Shown here piece after piece: positions 46,681 to 57,476 of a DNA stretch of 64,000 nt. Below the pieces are notes generated by a model. That model saw nothing but the letters and a program-made list of their open reading frames with translations. It was not told where the DNA came from and searched no databases. Origin of the DNA: CAWANF01 sp963783355. GTDB taxonomy: Bacteria; Bacteroidota; Rhodothermia; Balneolales; DATFMH01. The translations under genes and the position numbers were made by a program. How positions within the stretch are numbered: the first letter of the stretch is position 1; each line of letters starts with the position of its first letter. The DNA is taken from the NCBI GenBank assembly GCA_963783355.1, contig CAWANF010000005.1, positions 615,515-679,514 on the forward strand. The letters are read 5' to 3'.

Positions 46681-47382
46681 TTATTTAGGATTTGTCGCCC
46701 AAATAGTCGTGTCGGTAACAAATCCGCGATCATCCATTTCAAGTAAGCTGGTAATTACATGGGCAATTTCCAATGGACGAAGTTTGGATTCATTAACAGT
46801 TTGTCCATGACCGGCCGTACTGGCAAAATTGGTTACGACTTCACTTGGATTTACTTGCATGACGCGGATATTATATTTGCGTAATTCATCACGCCAACAT
46901 TGAGTTAGTCCATTAACGGCAAACTTTGAGGCTACATATGGAGTTCCGTTAGCAAAACCTTTGTGTCCGGCTGTTGAGCCAATATTGATGATATTTCCGT
47001 ATTTTTGATTCATAAAAACACGGGCCGATTCGCGTGCCATGAGAATACTTCCGGTTATGTTGGTATCCATCATCTGGTTAAATTTCTCGAGATCAAAATC
47101 GAGCAGGCTCGCGAAATACCCGTAAGCGGCATTATTGATAAGGACGTCATATCCCCCTAAATTTTTTTGAGTGAATTCAACCAGCGATTTGACGTCTTCT
47201 TCTTTACTTATATCGGCCTGGAATGGCAGTGCACCCGTTTCTTTGGCGGCTTTTTCCAGCTTTTCGATATGCCGGGCACAGATTACCACTTTTGCTCCCC
47301 TGTCAACCAGCGTTCTTGCTGTCTCTTTTCCAATTCCGGAACTTCCGCCGGTTATTAATACTTTTGCGTCCGATAAATTCAC
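46681..47382 (-). CDS. Short-chain dehydrogenase/reductase
   Basis: A 233-residue classical SDR: cofactor motif TGGSSGIGKETA (about 11-22), NNAAYG (about 86-91), catalytic Ser in INIGSTAGHKG, and YVASKFAVNG with the Tyr-x3-Lys pair (about 150-154). The Arg after the first strands (CARHIEK) favours NADPH. Substrate unknown; homologues are often annotated 3-ketoacyl-ACP reductase FabG-like. Confidence 0.9.
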   Translation of the reverse strand: MNLSDAKVLITGGSSGIGKETARTLVDRGAKVVICARHIEKLEKAAKETGALPFQADISKEEDVKSLVEFTQKNLGGYDVLINNAAYGYFASLLDFDLEKFNQMMDTNITGSILMARESARVFMNQKYGNIINIGSTAGHKGFANGTPYVASKFAVNGLTQCWRDELRKYNIRVMQVNPSEVVTNFASTAGHGQTVNESKLRPLEIAHVITSLLEMDDRGFVTDTTIWATNPK

Positions 47383-47465
47383 AATAATCTCCTGTTTTGA
47401 TAACGTTTCTTATCTGTTATTAAAAAACTCACTATTTGAATGAAGTTTTTTGAATCTAAAATCGT

Positions 47466-49316
47466 TCAATTTATCGATTTTTCGTGAATTTTATTACCAA
47501 GCCAGCTTTGGCGGAACTGTTTCATGGTCGGTGTTACGGGCATTCCCTGTGATTCGTTAGTGACAATGACAAGCCGCGGATTTTCAACCAGGGTCAGTTT
47601 CTTATTGTATACCCGCTCGCGGGCTATATACTGAATCGATAAGGTGTCGCCAATGGAATGGCTGTCGAGAATGGCCATCAATTCGTCTTGATTATCTAAC
47701 GATTTTCCATCCAGCTTTAAGATGGTGTCATCACGGTCGACGCCAGCCTTATAAAGGGGGCTTCCGATAATGGTATTGCCGGTAACCGTGGCGGTTCCAT
47801 GATGAAAAGCCAATGGGGATCGGCTGAAACGAATGACCGGCTGGCCCGGAGCCGCTTTCTTCAATTGAAAACCGGATTTAGCTAATAAGTCATTGAAATC
47901 CATAACCTGTCTGCCGTATATGTATTTATTGAAAAAACTTTTGGCAAAACCGGGGTCGTTGGTGACTTCCGCCAGCGTATTTTCTAAATCATCCAGTGTG
48001 TAGGGAATTTCGGTTTTTCCGTATTTATTCCACATGGCCCGCATATAATCGTCGAGGGTAAGATTTTGAAAACGCGTTCGAAGAGTTAAATCCAGGCCCA
48101 TCCCGATAATCGAGCCCCAGGTGTAATATGAAATATAGGTATTGGCTTTATTTTGAGCATCAATAGACGTAGCGGCATCAACAAATGGAGCCTGATAGCT
48201 CATCTGAATAGGATTGAAAAATTTTCGGCCCGGGGCATTTATCGTGTAACTCAGCGGACCGGACATTTGTTTTGCAAATGTTCCATTGGTAAGAAATCCG
48301 GCCCGGCGCATCGTCAACTCTTCGTAATAGTTGGTAAATCCTTCTCCAAACCAGAGCTCTCCAGACATATTGGCCCGCGTAAAGTCGAAGGGTTCGATTG
48401 CTTTTGCCCGGATTCGCTCCATGTTCCATGCATGAAAAAATTCGTGTGCCAGAGCGCTTAAATTTTGTTTCCATCCGGTTGCCAGTGGACGGCGGCTTGT
48501 TAGAATGGTGGAATTCCGGTGCTCCATTCCATCCGGATAAACATAAGGCAAATAATCGGCTATGAAAGTATAGGTTCCATAATCGTAGTGCGGGAATTCA
48601 CCAAATACCGTTTCTTCTTCCTCACAAATTCGTTTGGCTTTGTTTGCGAAATCCGTTGCTTCCGAATCGGTTCCATCGTGATGAAGCGCTAAGCGGAACG
48701 TATAGGTTTGTCCGTCTGAACTTAGCTTCCAGGTTCGCAGAGTATAATTACTGAGCTCAGTGGGACTATCCATGAAATATTGCAAACCGGGTGCTTCAAA
48801 AGTGGTTGAATCCGGTGTGGGTTTTAACTGCGTTGCTATTTTCCAATGGGCATCGCGGGGGATGTGAAAATGAATGGTGATCGGCCAGTCATCGGTTCCT
48901 TTAGCCCACATAAAAGTTGCGGGCATATTCAGATGAGCATGTGTTCGATCGATACCTGAATAGGTTCCATCGGCGTGATCAGCGTATAAAGTATATGAAA
49001 CAGAGACGGTATCATCATTATTTTTGACATCCCAGGCATATGGATTAGGACGGGTAATAACGAGGGAATCACCATGGCCGTTTCTGGCGGAGACAGAATA
49101 TACGTTTTTTGCAAACTCGTGTAATGCATAGCGTCCCGGAGAGGATCGGCTCATCCAGAACTGAATGGTTTCGGAAGGTGCTCCAATGAGTGTTATGGAA
49201 ACCCGTGCTTCATGGTGGGCAGCATTTGGAAAAGAAATGTTATAAATGACATGCCCTTTACCGAAAACAGGAGTGCATAAAAGTACATATAGTAATAAGG
49301 ACAGAAGCTTTTTCAT
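47466..49316 (-). CDS. M61 family exported metallopeptidase with PDZ domain
   Basis: A 616-residue protein with a signal peptide (about 1-19, TPVFGKG). It has an N-terminal beta domain, then the M61 catalytic domain with zinc site HEFFH (His291, Glu292, His295) and downstream GEGFTNYYEE supplying the third ligand. The C-terminal PDZ domain (about 500-590) has 'NTIIGSPLYKAGVDRDDTILKLDGKSL'. Family: glycyl aminopeptidase-like. It probably acts in the periplasm on peptides. It stands alone. Confidence 0.9.
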   Translation of the reverse strand: MKKLLSLLLYVLLCTPVFGKGHVIYNISFPNAAHHEARVSITLIGAPSETIQFWMSRSSPGRYALHEFAKNVYSVSARNGHGDSLVITRPNPYAWDVKNNDDTVSVSYTLYADHADGTYSGIDRTHAHLNMPATFMWAKGTDDWPITIHFHIPRDAHWKIATQLKPTPDSTTFEAPGLQYFMDSPTELSNYTLRTWKLSSDGQTYTFRLALHHDGTDSEATDFANKAKRICEEEETVFGEFPHYDYGTYTFIADYLPYVYPDGMEHRNSTILTSRRPLATGWKQNLSALAHEFFHAWNMERIRAKAIEPFDFTRANMSGELWFGEGFTNYYEELTMRRAGFLTNGTFAKQMSGPLSYTINAPGRKFFNPIQMSYQAPFVDAATSIDAQNKANTYISYYTWGSIIGMGLDLTLRTRFQNLTLDDYMRAMWNKYGKTEIPYTLDDLENTLAEVTNDPGFAKSFFNKYIYGRQVMDFNDLLAKSGFQLKKAAPGQPVIRFSRSPLAFHHGTATVTGNTIIGSPLYKAGVDRDDTILKLDGKSLDNQDELMAILDSHSIGDTLSIQYIARERVYNKKLTLVENPRLVIVTNESQGMPVTPTMKQFRQSWLGNKIHEKSIN

Positions 49317-49810
49317 TCGATATTGTAAGACTTAAATAAAAGATTTTAATAATCTGCCTGGAAAAGAATCGGAACCTATCAAATTCTTTTGTGTAACCCA
49401 TATTCACACATGGGCTAAATATATTCATGTTTTAAAGTTTCTCATAAAATAAATCGATGTCTTTCACTAATAAAATGGAACTTTTTTTAACGATATCGAC
49501 GTAAATAAATCAAAATTTTTGAGCTTAATAAATATTTTGGGAATCAAAAGGCTTAATCCATTGTCTAAAATTTATGACTTATGGAGATACCCGTATTTGT
49601 CATCTTACCCATATACTTAAAGATAAAATATTAATAAAATGGTAAATGGAGGTGTTAAGGATTTTAAATAGCGGTATATTTTGTTTATGATCTAAAGTCC
49701 ATTTCCTGGATAAGATCAGATGGAGGTATAAAATAATTCAGGATTACCGGACTAAAAAAATGGAATCCTCTCTTACCAATTAATAAAAACGTATTAGACA
49801 TCTATTCATT
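49317..49810. other. Intergenic region upstream of the RND efflux operon
   Basis: About 490 bp, AT-rich, no convincing ORF. A small hairpin CCCAT / ATGGG lies at about 49398-49415. It carries the promoters of the leftward M61 gene and the rightward efflux operon. No regulator gene is adjacent. Confidence 0.4.
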
Positions 49811-51145
49811 ATGATACGTAGAGTTGCTACTTTTTCAGCCATATTTATGATGACTTTTATTGTGGCTTGTTCGTCCAAAAATAATGACTCCGGTCAAATG
49901 AATGGGGAGCCGCAAACGACAAACACACTAATTCCGGCCGTTGAATCGGTACAGGCACATTACGGAAGTCTGCCTTTAAAAGAACGTTTGACCGGTATTG
50001 TAATTGCCGACAATCACGTATCAATTTATCCCGAAATTAATGCCCCTATTACGCAGGTGTTGGTTAATGACGGCGATAAAGTAAAAAAAGGACAGCCACT
50101 TGTCCGGTTAAGGGACCAGGAATTTCGCAGACAACTGGATCAGGCAAAAGCTCAACATAATCTGACGAAAGCCCGGGTTCAGCAGGCACAGGCATCGCTT
50201 TCACAAGCGGAATCACAATACAAGCGTACTCAAATTCTGAGTAATAAAAATATGGTTAGTGCCCAGGAGGTTGAGAACCAGAAAGCACAATTTGAATCGG
50301 CAAAAGCTAACCTTGGAATGGCCAAAGCACAGGAAGATCAGGCGAAAGCCAGCCTGCAGCAAGCGGAATTGAATCTGTCTTATACGGTCGTTCGGGCTCC
50401 TGTTGCCGGTTATGTCGGGCGAAGAAATGCTGAAATTGGCATGCAGGTCACTTCTTCAACTCGTCTTTTCGATCTTGGTAATGTAGACAAGGTCAAAGTA
50501 CAGGTGAAGCTATCGGAACAGATGGCAAATGCCATTAAAGTGGGACAACGAGTCAATATTATGCCCGAAGATATGGTGAATGCCCGTCCTGTTACAGCAA
50601 AAGTATCGAGAATATCGCCCTTTCTGGATCCGGTTGCACATACCACCCGCGCGGAAATTGATGTTGATAACCGAAAAGGATATTTGAAACCGGGAATGTT
50701 TGTTTCTGTGGATATTTTTTATGGTGAGAGTCAAAGCGCAACGTTAATACCGAATAGCGCTTTATATCAGCAGCCGGTATCCGGAGAAACCGGAGTTTAT
50801 GTTGCTACATCGTTAGGCAACGAAGTAAAACCGGTAAAAACCCTCAACCCGAGTAGTGATGCAAGTCTTACAAAAGCTACGCCGGTAAAATTCGTGAAAA
50901 TTAAATTGATCGCCCGGGGCCGGTTAGTGAGCGCTGTGGAAGGAATAACCAGCGGGGATTGGGTGATTACCGTTGGACAGGATTTGCTGGAAGATATAAA
51001 TACCGCCAGAATTCGCCCCGTTACGTGGGATCGCATTATGAGTTTGCAAAATATGCAGCAGGAAGATTTACTCGATTCGCTGATGCATAAATCCAGCCAG
51101 GTAGGTGATAAAACCAATCGATCCACAGCAAACGTAATACTCTGA
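49811..51145 (+). CDS. RND efflux periplasmic adaptor (membrane fusion protein)
   Basis: A 444-residue lipoprotein-type adaptor with lipobox FIVAC at about 16-20. A biotinyl-lipoyl half-motif (PEINAPITQVLVNDGDKVKKGQPLVRL) leads into a long alpha-hairpin coiled coil (about 95-185, QAKAQHNLTKARVQQAQASL and repeats). The second lipoyl half is APVAGYVGRRNAEIGMQV, followed by beta-barrel and membrane-proximal domains. It bridges the inner-membrane pump to an outer-membrane TolC-like channel. The permease gene follows four bases after its stop. Confidence 0.92.
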   Translation: MIRRVATFSAIFMMTFIVACSSKNNDSGQMNGEPQTTNTLIPAVESVQAHYGSLPLKERLTGIVIADNHVSIYPEINAPITQVLVNDGDKVKKGQPLVRLRDQEFRRQLDQAKAQHNLTKARVQQAQASLSQAESQYKRTQILSNKNMVSAQEVENQKAQFESAKANLGMAKAQEDQAKASLQQAELNLSYTVVRAPVAGYVGRRNAEIGMQVTSSTRLFDLGNVDKVKVQVKLSEQMANAIKVGQRVNIMPEDMVNARPVTAKVSRISPFLDPVAHTTRAEIDVDNRKGYLKPGMFVSVDIFYGESQSATLIPNSALYQQPVSGETGVYVATSLGNEVKPVKTLNPSSDASLTKATPVKFVKIKLIARGRLVSAVEGITSGDWVITVGQDLLEDINTARIRPVTWDRIMSLQNMQQEDLLDSLMHKSSQVGDKTNRSTANVIL

Positions 51146-51149
51146 AATT

Positions 51150-54100
51150 ATGTCGCTTACTCAAATTTCCATACGCCGCCCGATAGCCACCGCAATGATT
51201 TATCTCATTGTCATAACCGTTGGTATCCTTGGATTTAATTACCTTTCCGTAGACCTGCTTCCACCCATTGAATACCCGCGTTTAACGATATATGTCCGTT
51301 ATTCGAACGTTGGTCCGGAAGAGATGGAGAAAATTATAACCGAACCGATTGAAAATGCCGTTGCCGGTGTTCCGAATGTCGAAAAAATGACTTCCCGATC
51401 CGATGAGGGGCGAAGTTATGTATCTCTCAATTTTGCCCAGGGAACAAGTCTGGACGAGGCAGCCAACGATGTGCGTGCCGCGCTCGACCGTGTTCGGGAC
51501 GATTTACCCATTGAAGCCGAAGCCCCGGGAATCTGGAAGTTTGATCCGAATAACAGCCCGATTGTAATATTGGGAGTCTCATCGAAATCGAAGAATATGG
51601 AGCAACTCACACAGATCATTGATCGTGAGCTGCGAAACCGTTTTGAACAAATTCCCGGCGTTGGAACAATCGATATCTGGGGCGGGATCGATCGTCAGAT
51701 CAATGTATATCTGAAACGCGATCGACTGATGGCAAGCAACCTGACTTCCAGGGATATAACCCAGGCTATTGCACGTGAAAACAGTACACTTCCAGCCGGA
51801 AACGTCAAGAGCGGCATCTCGGATCTGTATTTACGCAGTTTGGGCGAATTCAGTTCGCTGGACCAGATACGCAATACGGTTATCACCAATGTGAACCGGA
51901 GCCCAATTCGAATTCGGGATGTCTCAAAAGTGGTAGATGGATATGCCGATCTCGGCCGATATGTGCAGGTGGATGGCCAGCCGATGATTCGTGTTGCTAT
52001 CCGGAAACAGTCGGGTGCTAATACCGTGGATGTGGCCGAAAAAGTAAAACAGGAAGTAAAACGTATCAATAAGGATCGAAATGATCTGAATATATTGGTT
52101 GTAAGTGATCAAAGTAATTTTATACAAAGCTCTATCAGCAATGTATTGAGTTCTGCCATGTGGGGCGGACTTCTGGCCATCCTGATCCTTTATATTTTCC
52201 TGCGAAATGGTTCATCAACAGCTATTATCGCTCTTTCTATACCCATTTCGATCATCGCAACATTCTCCCTGCTTTACCTGAATGGAATGACGTTAAACCT
52301 TATGAGTCTTGGAGGACTGGCGCTCGGGGTAGGGATGATGGTGGATAACTCCATCGTCGTTATTGAAAATATTGTTCATTTGAGGCACACTGGTAAAAGC
52401 CCGAAAGATAGTGCTGATATCGGGACAAGCCAGGTGGCCGGGGCTATTATTTCGTCCACACTGACGACAATTGTCATATTTCTTCCTGTGGTTTTCATGC
52501 AAAGTGTTTCAGGCATGCTTTTCCAGGAACTGGCATTGGTGATCGTATTTTCATTGCTTTGTTCCCTGCTTGTAGCACTGACGCTGGTTCCTATGCTCAG
52601 CAGCCGTTTTATGGATGTTCAGGAAGGCCACAAGCATTTAATAAGCGAAAAATCACGGATTGCCCGTTTCCTTGATAGAATGGAAAATAAGTATGCCGGC
52701 ATTCTGGGGAAATCTATTCAGAAACGGAATCTCGTCTTCGGAATCTGTGCCGTTGTCGTCATTGCTACGGCATTATTGTTTCGGGATATCCCGGTTGAAT
52801 TGGCTCCCAAGACGGATGCTGATGAGATTGAAATTTCCTTAGAAATGGCCCAGGGAACAAATATAGCCGTGGTCAATCAATTTACGAAAGAACTGGATCA
52901 TTACGTTCGTTCCATCATTCCGATGGATCAGGTTGAACATATTTCCAGGGATGTCCGTAACGGTAATACCGATATAACACTTACGTTGGTGGATGCTAAA
53001 AAACGGACGATCTCGCCAACGAAACTGGCCGATGAGATAAGGTCGAAAGTGGAAGGGCTGATACCGGGCGCTACAATACGAGTTGAGGCACAGCCGGGAT
53101 TGTGGATTTTGCGGCGTATTTTCAGTTCGGGCGACAGCAACTCGGCGATACAAATCGAATTGCGCGGAAATGACCTGAAAAAAGCGCAGGAATTGTCATT
53201 GGCTTTGAAAAGAAAAATAGAAGCTGTTCCCGGAATTACGGATGTTGAGATTGGTAACCGGGAGGGCCGTCCGCAACAGGATCTTATTTTTAACCGTGAA
53301 AAAATTGCCCAACTGGGACTAACGGTTCAGGATGTTTCCCAGATTCTGGAAACCAATGTCGGCGGTACGCAGGCAGGACAGTATCGGGAAGGCGGAAATC
53401 AATATCCCATCGTAGTTCGCCTGGAACCCAATGATCGACTCACAAGTGAGGATCTCGATAACATTTCAATGAAAGCTGCTGATGGAACTGTTTTGCCGAT
53501 TTCAGCTGTAGTAAAGAAGATAGACACAAGGGGTCCGACCAGCATCAATCACATCGATGGTTTGCGTGTTACCTATATTACTGCTGGTTTAAAAGGTGGC
53601 GTGGCCCTGGGCAATGGGGTCAATCGAATACGTGAGGCTATTTCAGGAATGAATATTCCAAAAGGTTTTTCGGTTGTCTTCGGTGGTGAATATGAAGAAC
53701 AACAGAAAGCGGCTTCCGACTTCAGGATGTCGATTATCATCGCACTCATATTGGTATATATGGTGATGGCCGGACAATTTGAGCGGTTTATCGATCCGCT
53801 GATTGTAATGTTTTCCGTGCCGCTGGCCATTGTTGGCGTAGTTCCGGTGATGATCTTCACCAACACGACGCTGAATATGCAAAGCCTGATGGGATTGGTG
53901 ATGCTCGCTGGTATTGTAGTGAATAATGCCATCGTGCTGGTTGATTATATCAACCTGCTGATTCGCGAAGAAAACATGCCGGTTTATGAGGCGGTCATCG
54001 AGGCCGGACGATTACGTCTCCGTCCTATTTTAATGACGATGTTAACAACCGTTCTGGGGCTCCTGCCGATGTCATTTGGGTGGGGTGCCGGCGGAGCCAT

Positions 54101-54272
54101 TCAAGCGTCTCTGGCTCGTGTGGTTATCGGGGGGCTGATTGCTTCTACGCTCATTACGTTGATTCTGATTCCCGTCATTTATATCAACGTCGCCAAACTT
54201 CGCGAACGGGTTAAAGGCCTCAGTTTTTCACCAGTCCGCTTCCTGAAAACACGATTTGGGATAAGCGAATAA
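51150..54272 (+). CDS. RND efflux permease (HAE1-like)
   Basis: A 1040-residue proton-driven pump of the AcrB/MexB (HAE1) superfamily. It has the opening ISIRRPIATAMIYLIVITVGILG, periplasmic porter domains, and the TM4 proton-relay Asp pair in LGVGMMVDNSIVVIENI (about 390-406). The duplicated second half contains GQFERFIDPLIVMFSVPLAIVG and LRPILMTMLTTVLGLLPM. The substrate class is not readable. It forms an operon with the adaptor (4-bp gap). No TolC-type outer-membrane gene is present in the window. Confidence 0.93.
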   Translation: MSLTQISIRRPIATAMIYLIVITVGILGFNYLSVDLLPPIEYPRLTIYVRYSNVGPEEMEKIITEPIENAVAGVPNVEKMTSRSDEGRSYVSLNFAQGTSLDEAANDVRAALDRVRDDLPIEAEAPGIWKFDPNNSPIVILGVSSKSKNMEQLTQIIDRELRNRFEQIPGVGTIDIWGGIDRQINVYLKRDRLMASNLTSRDITQAIARENSTLPAGNVKSGISDLYLRSLGEFSSLDQIRNTVITNVNRSPIRIRDVSKVVDGYADLGRYVQVDGQPMIRVAIRKQSGANTVDVAEKVKQEVKRINKDRNDLNILVVSDQSNFIQSSISNVLSSAMWGGLLAILILYIFLRNGSSTAIIALSIPISIIATFSLLYLNGMTLNLMSLGGLALGVGMMVDNSIVVIENIVHLRHTGKSPKDSADIGTSQVAGAIISSTLTTIVIFLPVVFMQSVSGMLFQELALVIVFSLLCSLLVALTLVPMLSSRFMDVQEGHKHLISEKSRIARFLDRMENKYAGILGKSIQKRNLVFGICAVVVIATALLFRDIPVELAPKTDADEIEISLEMAQGTNIAVVNQFTKELDHYVRSIIPMDQVEHISRDVRNGNTDITLTLVDAKKRTISPTKLADEIRSKVEGLIPGATIRVEAQPGLWILRRIFSSGDSNSAIQIELRGNDLKKAQELSLALKRKIEAVPGITDVEIGNREGRPQQDLIFNREKIAQLGLTVQDVSQILETNVGGTQAGQYREGGNQYPIVVRLEPNDRLTSEDLDNISMKAADGTVLPISAVVKKIDTRGPTSINHIDGLRVTYITAGLKGGVALGNGVNRIREAISGMNIPKGFSVVFGGEYEEQQKAASDFRMSIIIALILVYMVMAGQFERFIDPLIVMFSVPLAIVGVVPVMIFTNTTLNMQSLMGLVMLAGIVVNNAIVLVDYINLLIREENMPVYEAVIEAGRLRLRPILMTMLTTVLGLLPMSFGWGAGGAIQASLARVVIGGLIASTLITLILIPVIYINVAKLRERVKGLSFSPVRFLKTRFGISE

Positions 54273-54308
54273 GCGGAATAAGGAAAAGGAAGGACGGAGA
54301 ACGTAGAT

Positions 54309-54671
54309 TCAGAAGTTTTCAAATCTTGCTTTTATTAGTTTATAAAGCATTGCAGAGATTTTATGTGTTTTATCGAGATAATCTAAAAAGTTTTTCTTAG
54401 TTAGATTACCTGTTTTAAAAGCAATGTAAAGTTGTGTTCTTAATTCTCCGCAAGATCCCTTTGCGATATAAAGAAAATGAATGAATTCTTTATTCGATTT
54501 TCGTTCAAATCCTTCAGCTATATTTGAAGGTATGGAAATAGCAGCCCTTGAAATTTGATCTCTCAGGCCATAATTCTGACAATTTGCTATTTCTTTATTC
54601 AAATCTACAGCAAGATTCATGGCTTCTTTCCAAACCAATAGATCTTCAAATTTTTGAATATGGTCACTCAT
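54309..54671 (-). CDS. Four-helix-bundle protein (S23 / 23S rRNA intervening-sequence family)
   Basis: A 120-residue all-helical protein with the family signature FEDLLVWKEAMNLAVDLN, DQISRAAISIPSNIAEGFERKSNKEFIHFLYIAKGSCGELRTQL. First known as ORFs in rRNA intervening sequences, it is now a common orphan in FCB genomes and metagenomes, often associated with mobile or variable regions. Function unknown. A strong ribosome site (AAGGAGGGA) supports ATG 54671. No rRNA is nearby. Confidence 0.9.
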   Translation of the reverse strand: MSDHIQKFEDLLVWKEAMNLAVDLNKEIANCQNYGLRDQISRAAISIPSNIAEGFERKSNKEFIHFLYIAKGSCGELRTQLYIAFKTGNLTKKNFLDYLDKTHKISAMLYKLIKARFENF

Positions 54672-54739
54672 ATTATAATCCCTCCTTTTAATATGAGTGA
54701 CCTTCGTACTCCGTATTCCTTTCAGCGTTTTCCGGTTTT

Positions 54740-57205
54740 TTAGTTTCCTATCGGTGAACCCGGGGGCGTTTCTACCGGGTTGGTGATTGTCAGCTGATCG
54801 GGATGCTGTTCGAAGTTCTTGATCTGCTGGATGGCATATTCCACATGCGCTTTTTGCGATACATTTTTAATCGTATCACGATACCGTGGATTTTCCAGCC
54901 ATTCCCGAAGCTGGGAAAGCTGATAATCAGCCATAGCCCGGACTTCATCCGATGCCTTTTTGTTCAAAGCCAGCTTCATCAGATCGTTGAGTACAACATC
55001 ATCAACAACACGCTGAACGGCGCCATCATATCCGGAACTGTGCGTGCCCTGCCAGGTTGCTTTAACCAGAGAGCCTATTACTTCAGCAAGGCCGGGGTTT
55101 TTATTGTTTCGTGCATGATATTCAATCAGGCGGGCATCGCGCTGTGGATTCAGAATCAGGCTTACCGTTATTTGTGCAGCGGTTTGTGCCGCTCCAATCG
55201 GATCGAAAGTGACGCCCGTGTGGCCCTTGAATAGTTCCCGCGTATCGTAATAACCCGGGGGACGCGGAGCAATTTTCTCGATTAGGGATTCGGGCAGATC
55301 CAGCACTTCCGGAGTCAGTGTTTTGAGCAGGGCGTTGAGGGCGTCCCGCTGTATACCCGGAGCGACAATTTGCGTAACCATTTGTCCGTCGCCGCGGGTC
55401 GCATACGTGTAATCGAGTCCGCCCAGCTCTTTGGACGTGGCAATTACCTGGTAGCGATGATACAGATATACCGGAACCAGCACATCCTGAATAGTGGCCA
55501 TCGGTGCACCCGGCTTAATATTATTTTCCCCGAACCGGTCGAGGGCGATTTTGCGGACTTTCAGCATTCTCAGGAGCTCTTTATAAGGCTGTTTGCCGTT
55601 ATCCCAGAGATGGGCATATGGATGAGCACTTCCCGCGGGACGCGTATCGGCATCAGATATATACAACAAATGTTTCTTGTTGAAATCATCATTCAGGAGT
55701 TTATCCAGCGCTTTATGGACATCCGTTCCTTTCGGATATTCGGTATATCCATATTTTATAGCCTGGATGTCCCACTCGCCTACACCAACAGCATAAGCCT
55801 TGCTGAAATCCAGTTTGCCATTCGAATCGATCGTGACGAGCGGTTGCGGGTAATCCATCACCGAAGCCCGATCGTCGTAGCTCGATGCGAAGTTATGAGC
55901 CAGGCCGAGCGTATGCCCCGTTTCGTGGGCGGCTAATTGCCGGATCCGGGCCAGCGCCAGTTTCAGCATGGGATTGTTGGCATCAGAAGGCACACCGTTT
56001 TTATAGGGCGCCATCAATCCTTCGGCGATGAGATAATCTTGCCGTACACGCTGAGAACCCAGTAGTACATTCGCTTTGATGATTTCCCCGGTGCGAGGAT
56101 CTACTACGCTGCCACCATAGGACCATCCGCGTGTCGAGCGGTGCACCCAGTTGATTACGTTGTACCGGATATCCAGCGGATCGACTCCTTTGGGCAGGAC
56201 TTTAACCTGGAAAGCGTCTTTAAAACCGGCCGCTTCGAAGGCTTTATTCCACCAGGAAGCACCCTCCATTAATGCGGAACGAATAGGCTGCGGAACGCCG
56301 CTGTCTACGTAATAGACCAGTGGTTTTACAGGAACGCTTAAGGCTTTATCCGGGTATTTTTTAACTAGATTATGCCGGATGATAAACCGTTTAACCAGCG
56401 ACTGGCTGATGGGCGTGCTGTAATCTTTATAACTGATATCGAAATAGCCGCTGCGCGGATCAAATTCCCGCGGTTTGTACCCGTCGTTGGGAAGCTCCAC
56501 AAAAGAATGATGAACGCGTACCGTCACATAATCGGGATCCGGTGTCACAGATTGCAGCCAGGAACCGGCCCCTTTGCCCGTAAAAGTTAAAGTGACTTCA
56601 AATTCGTCATTTTTAGGAAAGTTTTTGGTATCGGGCAGGTATACGGCGGAGCGGGAATCATCCACATGATACGTTCCCTGGTGGGTTTCTTTCAGGGTTT
56701 CAGCTATGTGATGAGGATCCTGCATCAGGAAACCGGTCAGGTCGATGAGAACCTTGTCGCCGGTTTGCGCCACCACTTTAAAACCGTAAAGAACAGACTG
56801 TGCAAAAGCTTCTTTGACAGCCAGGATTTCCTGCTGATTATTGGTGCCGGTGGCGCGATAACCCAGGTTCTTTTGTACCAATAATACTTTGGGCCCAATG
56901 CGCTTAAACACAACGACATGTTCGGGTCCCAGCTGGCTGCGGTCGAGTCCGATATCGTTGGATCCCACTCCTTCGGCCAGGGCGTCCATATATAAGAATC
57001 CAGTATTCCATTTGTCGACTTCAAGCCAGATCTTTCCTGTGCTGCTATCCCAGAAATAATTGAAATAACCGGGATATTCCTTCATTCCTTTTGTTTTTTC
57101 TGCGATCGTCGGGAGCTTAGATTGCTGTGCCTGTACCGCCGGGATGGATGTGAACCATGCGGCCGCAATCAGCAGAAAGAATAGTGCGTTTCGTTTCAGA
57201 GACAT
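54740..57205 (-). CDS. Exported zinc-dependent metalloprotease (DUF5117/DUF4953 type)
   Basis: An 821-residue protein with a signal peptide (about 1-26, AVQAQ). The middle contains the extended zinc motif HETGHTLGLAHNF (His427, Glu428, His431, His437), a metzincin-like HExGHxxGxxH. The N-terminal half (FWDSSTGKIWLEVDKWNTGFLYMDAL, VFKRIGPKVLLVQKNLGYRA) and C-terminal helical part match the DUF5117-DUF4953 architecture of Bacteroidota secreted proteases. Location is periplasm or surface. It stands alone. Confidence 0.88.
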   Translation of the reverse strand: MSLKRNALFFLLIAAAWFTSIPAVQAQQSKLPTIAEKTKGMKEYPGYFNYFWDSSTGKIWLEVDKWNTGFLYMDALAEGVGSNDIGLDRSQLGPEHVVVFKRIGPKVLLVQKNLGYRATGTNNQQEILAVKEAFAQSVLYGFKVVAQTGDKVLIDLTGFLMQDPHHIAETLKETHQGTYHVDDSRSAVYLPDTKNFPKNDEFEVTLTFTGKGAGSWLQSVTPDPDYVTVRVHHSFVELPNDGYKPREFDPRSGYFDISYKDYSTPISQSLVKRFIIRHNLVKKYPDKALSVPVKPLVYYVDSGVPQPIRSALMEGASWWNKAFEAAGFKDAFQVKVLPKGVDPLDIRYNVINWVHRSTRGWSYGGSVVDPRTGEIIKANVLLGSQRVRQDYLIAEGLMAPYKNGVPSDANNPMLKLALARIRQLAAHETGHTLGLAHNFASSYDDRASVMDYPQPLVTIDSNGKLDFSKAYAVGVGEWDIQAIKYGYTEYPKGTDVHKALDKLLNDDFNKKHLLYISDADTRPAGSAHPYAHLWDNGKQPYKELLRMLKVRKIALDRFGENNIKPGAPMATIQDVLVPVYLYHRYQVIATSKELGGLDYTYATRGDGQMVTQIVAPGIQRDALNALLKTLTPEVLDLPESLIEKIAPRPPGYYDTRELFKGHTGVTFDPIGAAQTAAQITVSLILNPQRDARLIEYHARNNKNPGLAEVIGSLVKATWQGTHSSGYDGAVQRVVDDVVLNDLMKLALNKKASDEVRAMADYQLSQLREWLENPRYRDTIKNVSQKAHVEYAIQQIKNFEQHPDQLTITNPVETPPGSPIGN

Positions 57206-57394
57206 AGCGTAAAATTGAGTGAACGTTTGAAAGCGTATGTCCTAAAATAGGCAGCCTGATATTTTTACAAAGCTTTTTTACAAAAGGATAAGATTGTTAC
57301 AATTATTCATAAATCGGAGTGCGGAATACGGAGGATGAAAACAGGAGAACGGATACCGGATCCGGGATACTGCTTCAATTAATTTCAGTAATTT

Positions 57395-57466
57395 CTGCGT
57401 TTTCTCTGTGCCCCCTGCGGTTATTTTTTCTTGTCCATGCCTGTCGGTGTCGTCTATTTTATCCGC
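57395..57466 (+). repeat. Direct repeat left of the Fic gene
   Basis: Contains CTGCGT, CTCTG, CCTGCGGTTATT and ATCCGCGTTC blocks in the same order as 58829-58905. Such imperfect 'CTCTGCGGTTA' repeats are scattered in many environmental genomes. Together with the second copy it brackets the Fic gene. Confidence 0.5.
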
Positions 57467-57476
57467 GTTCCAAATA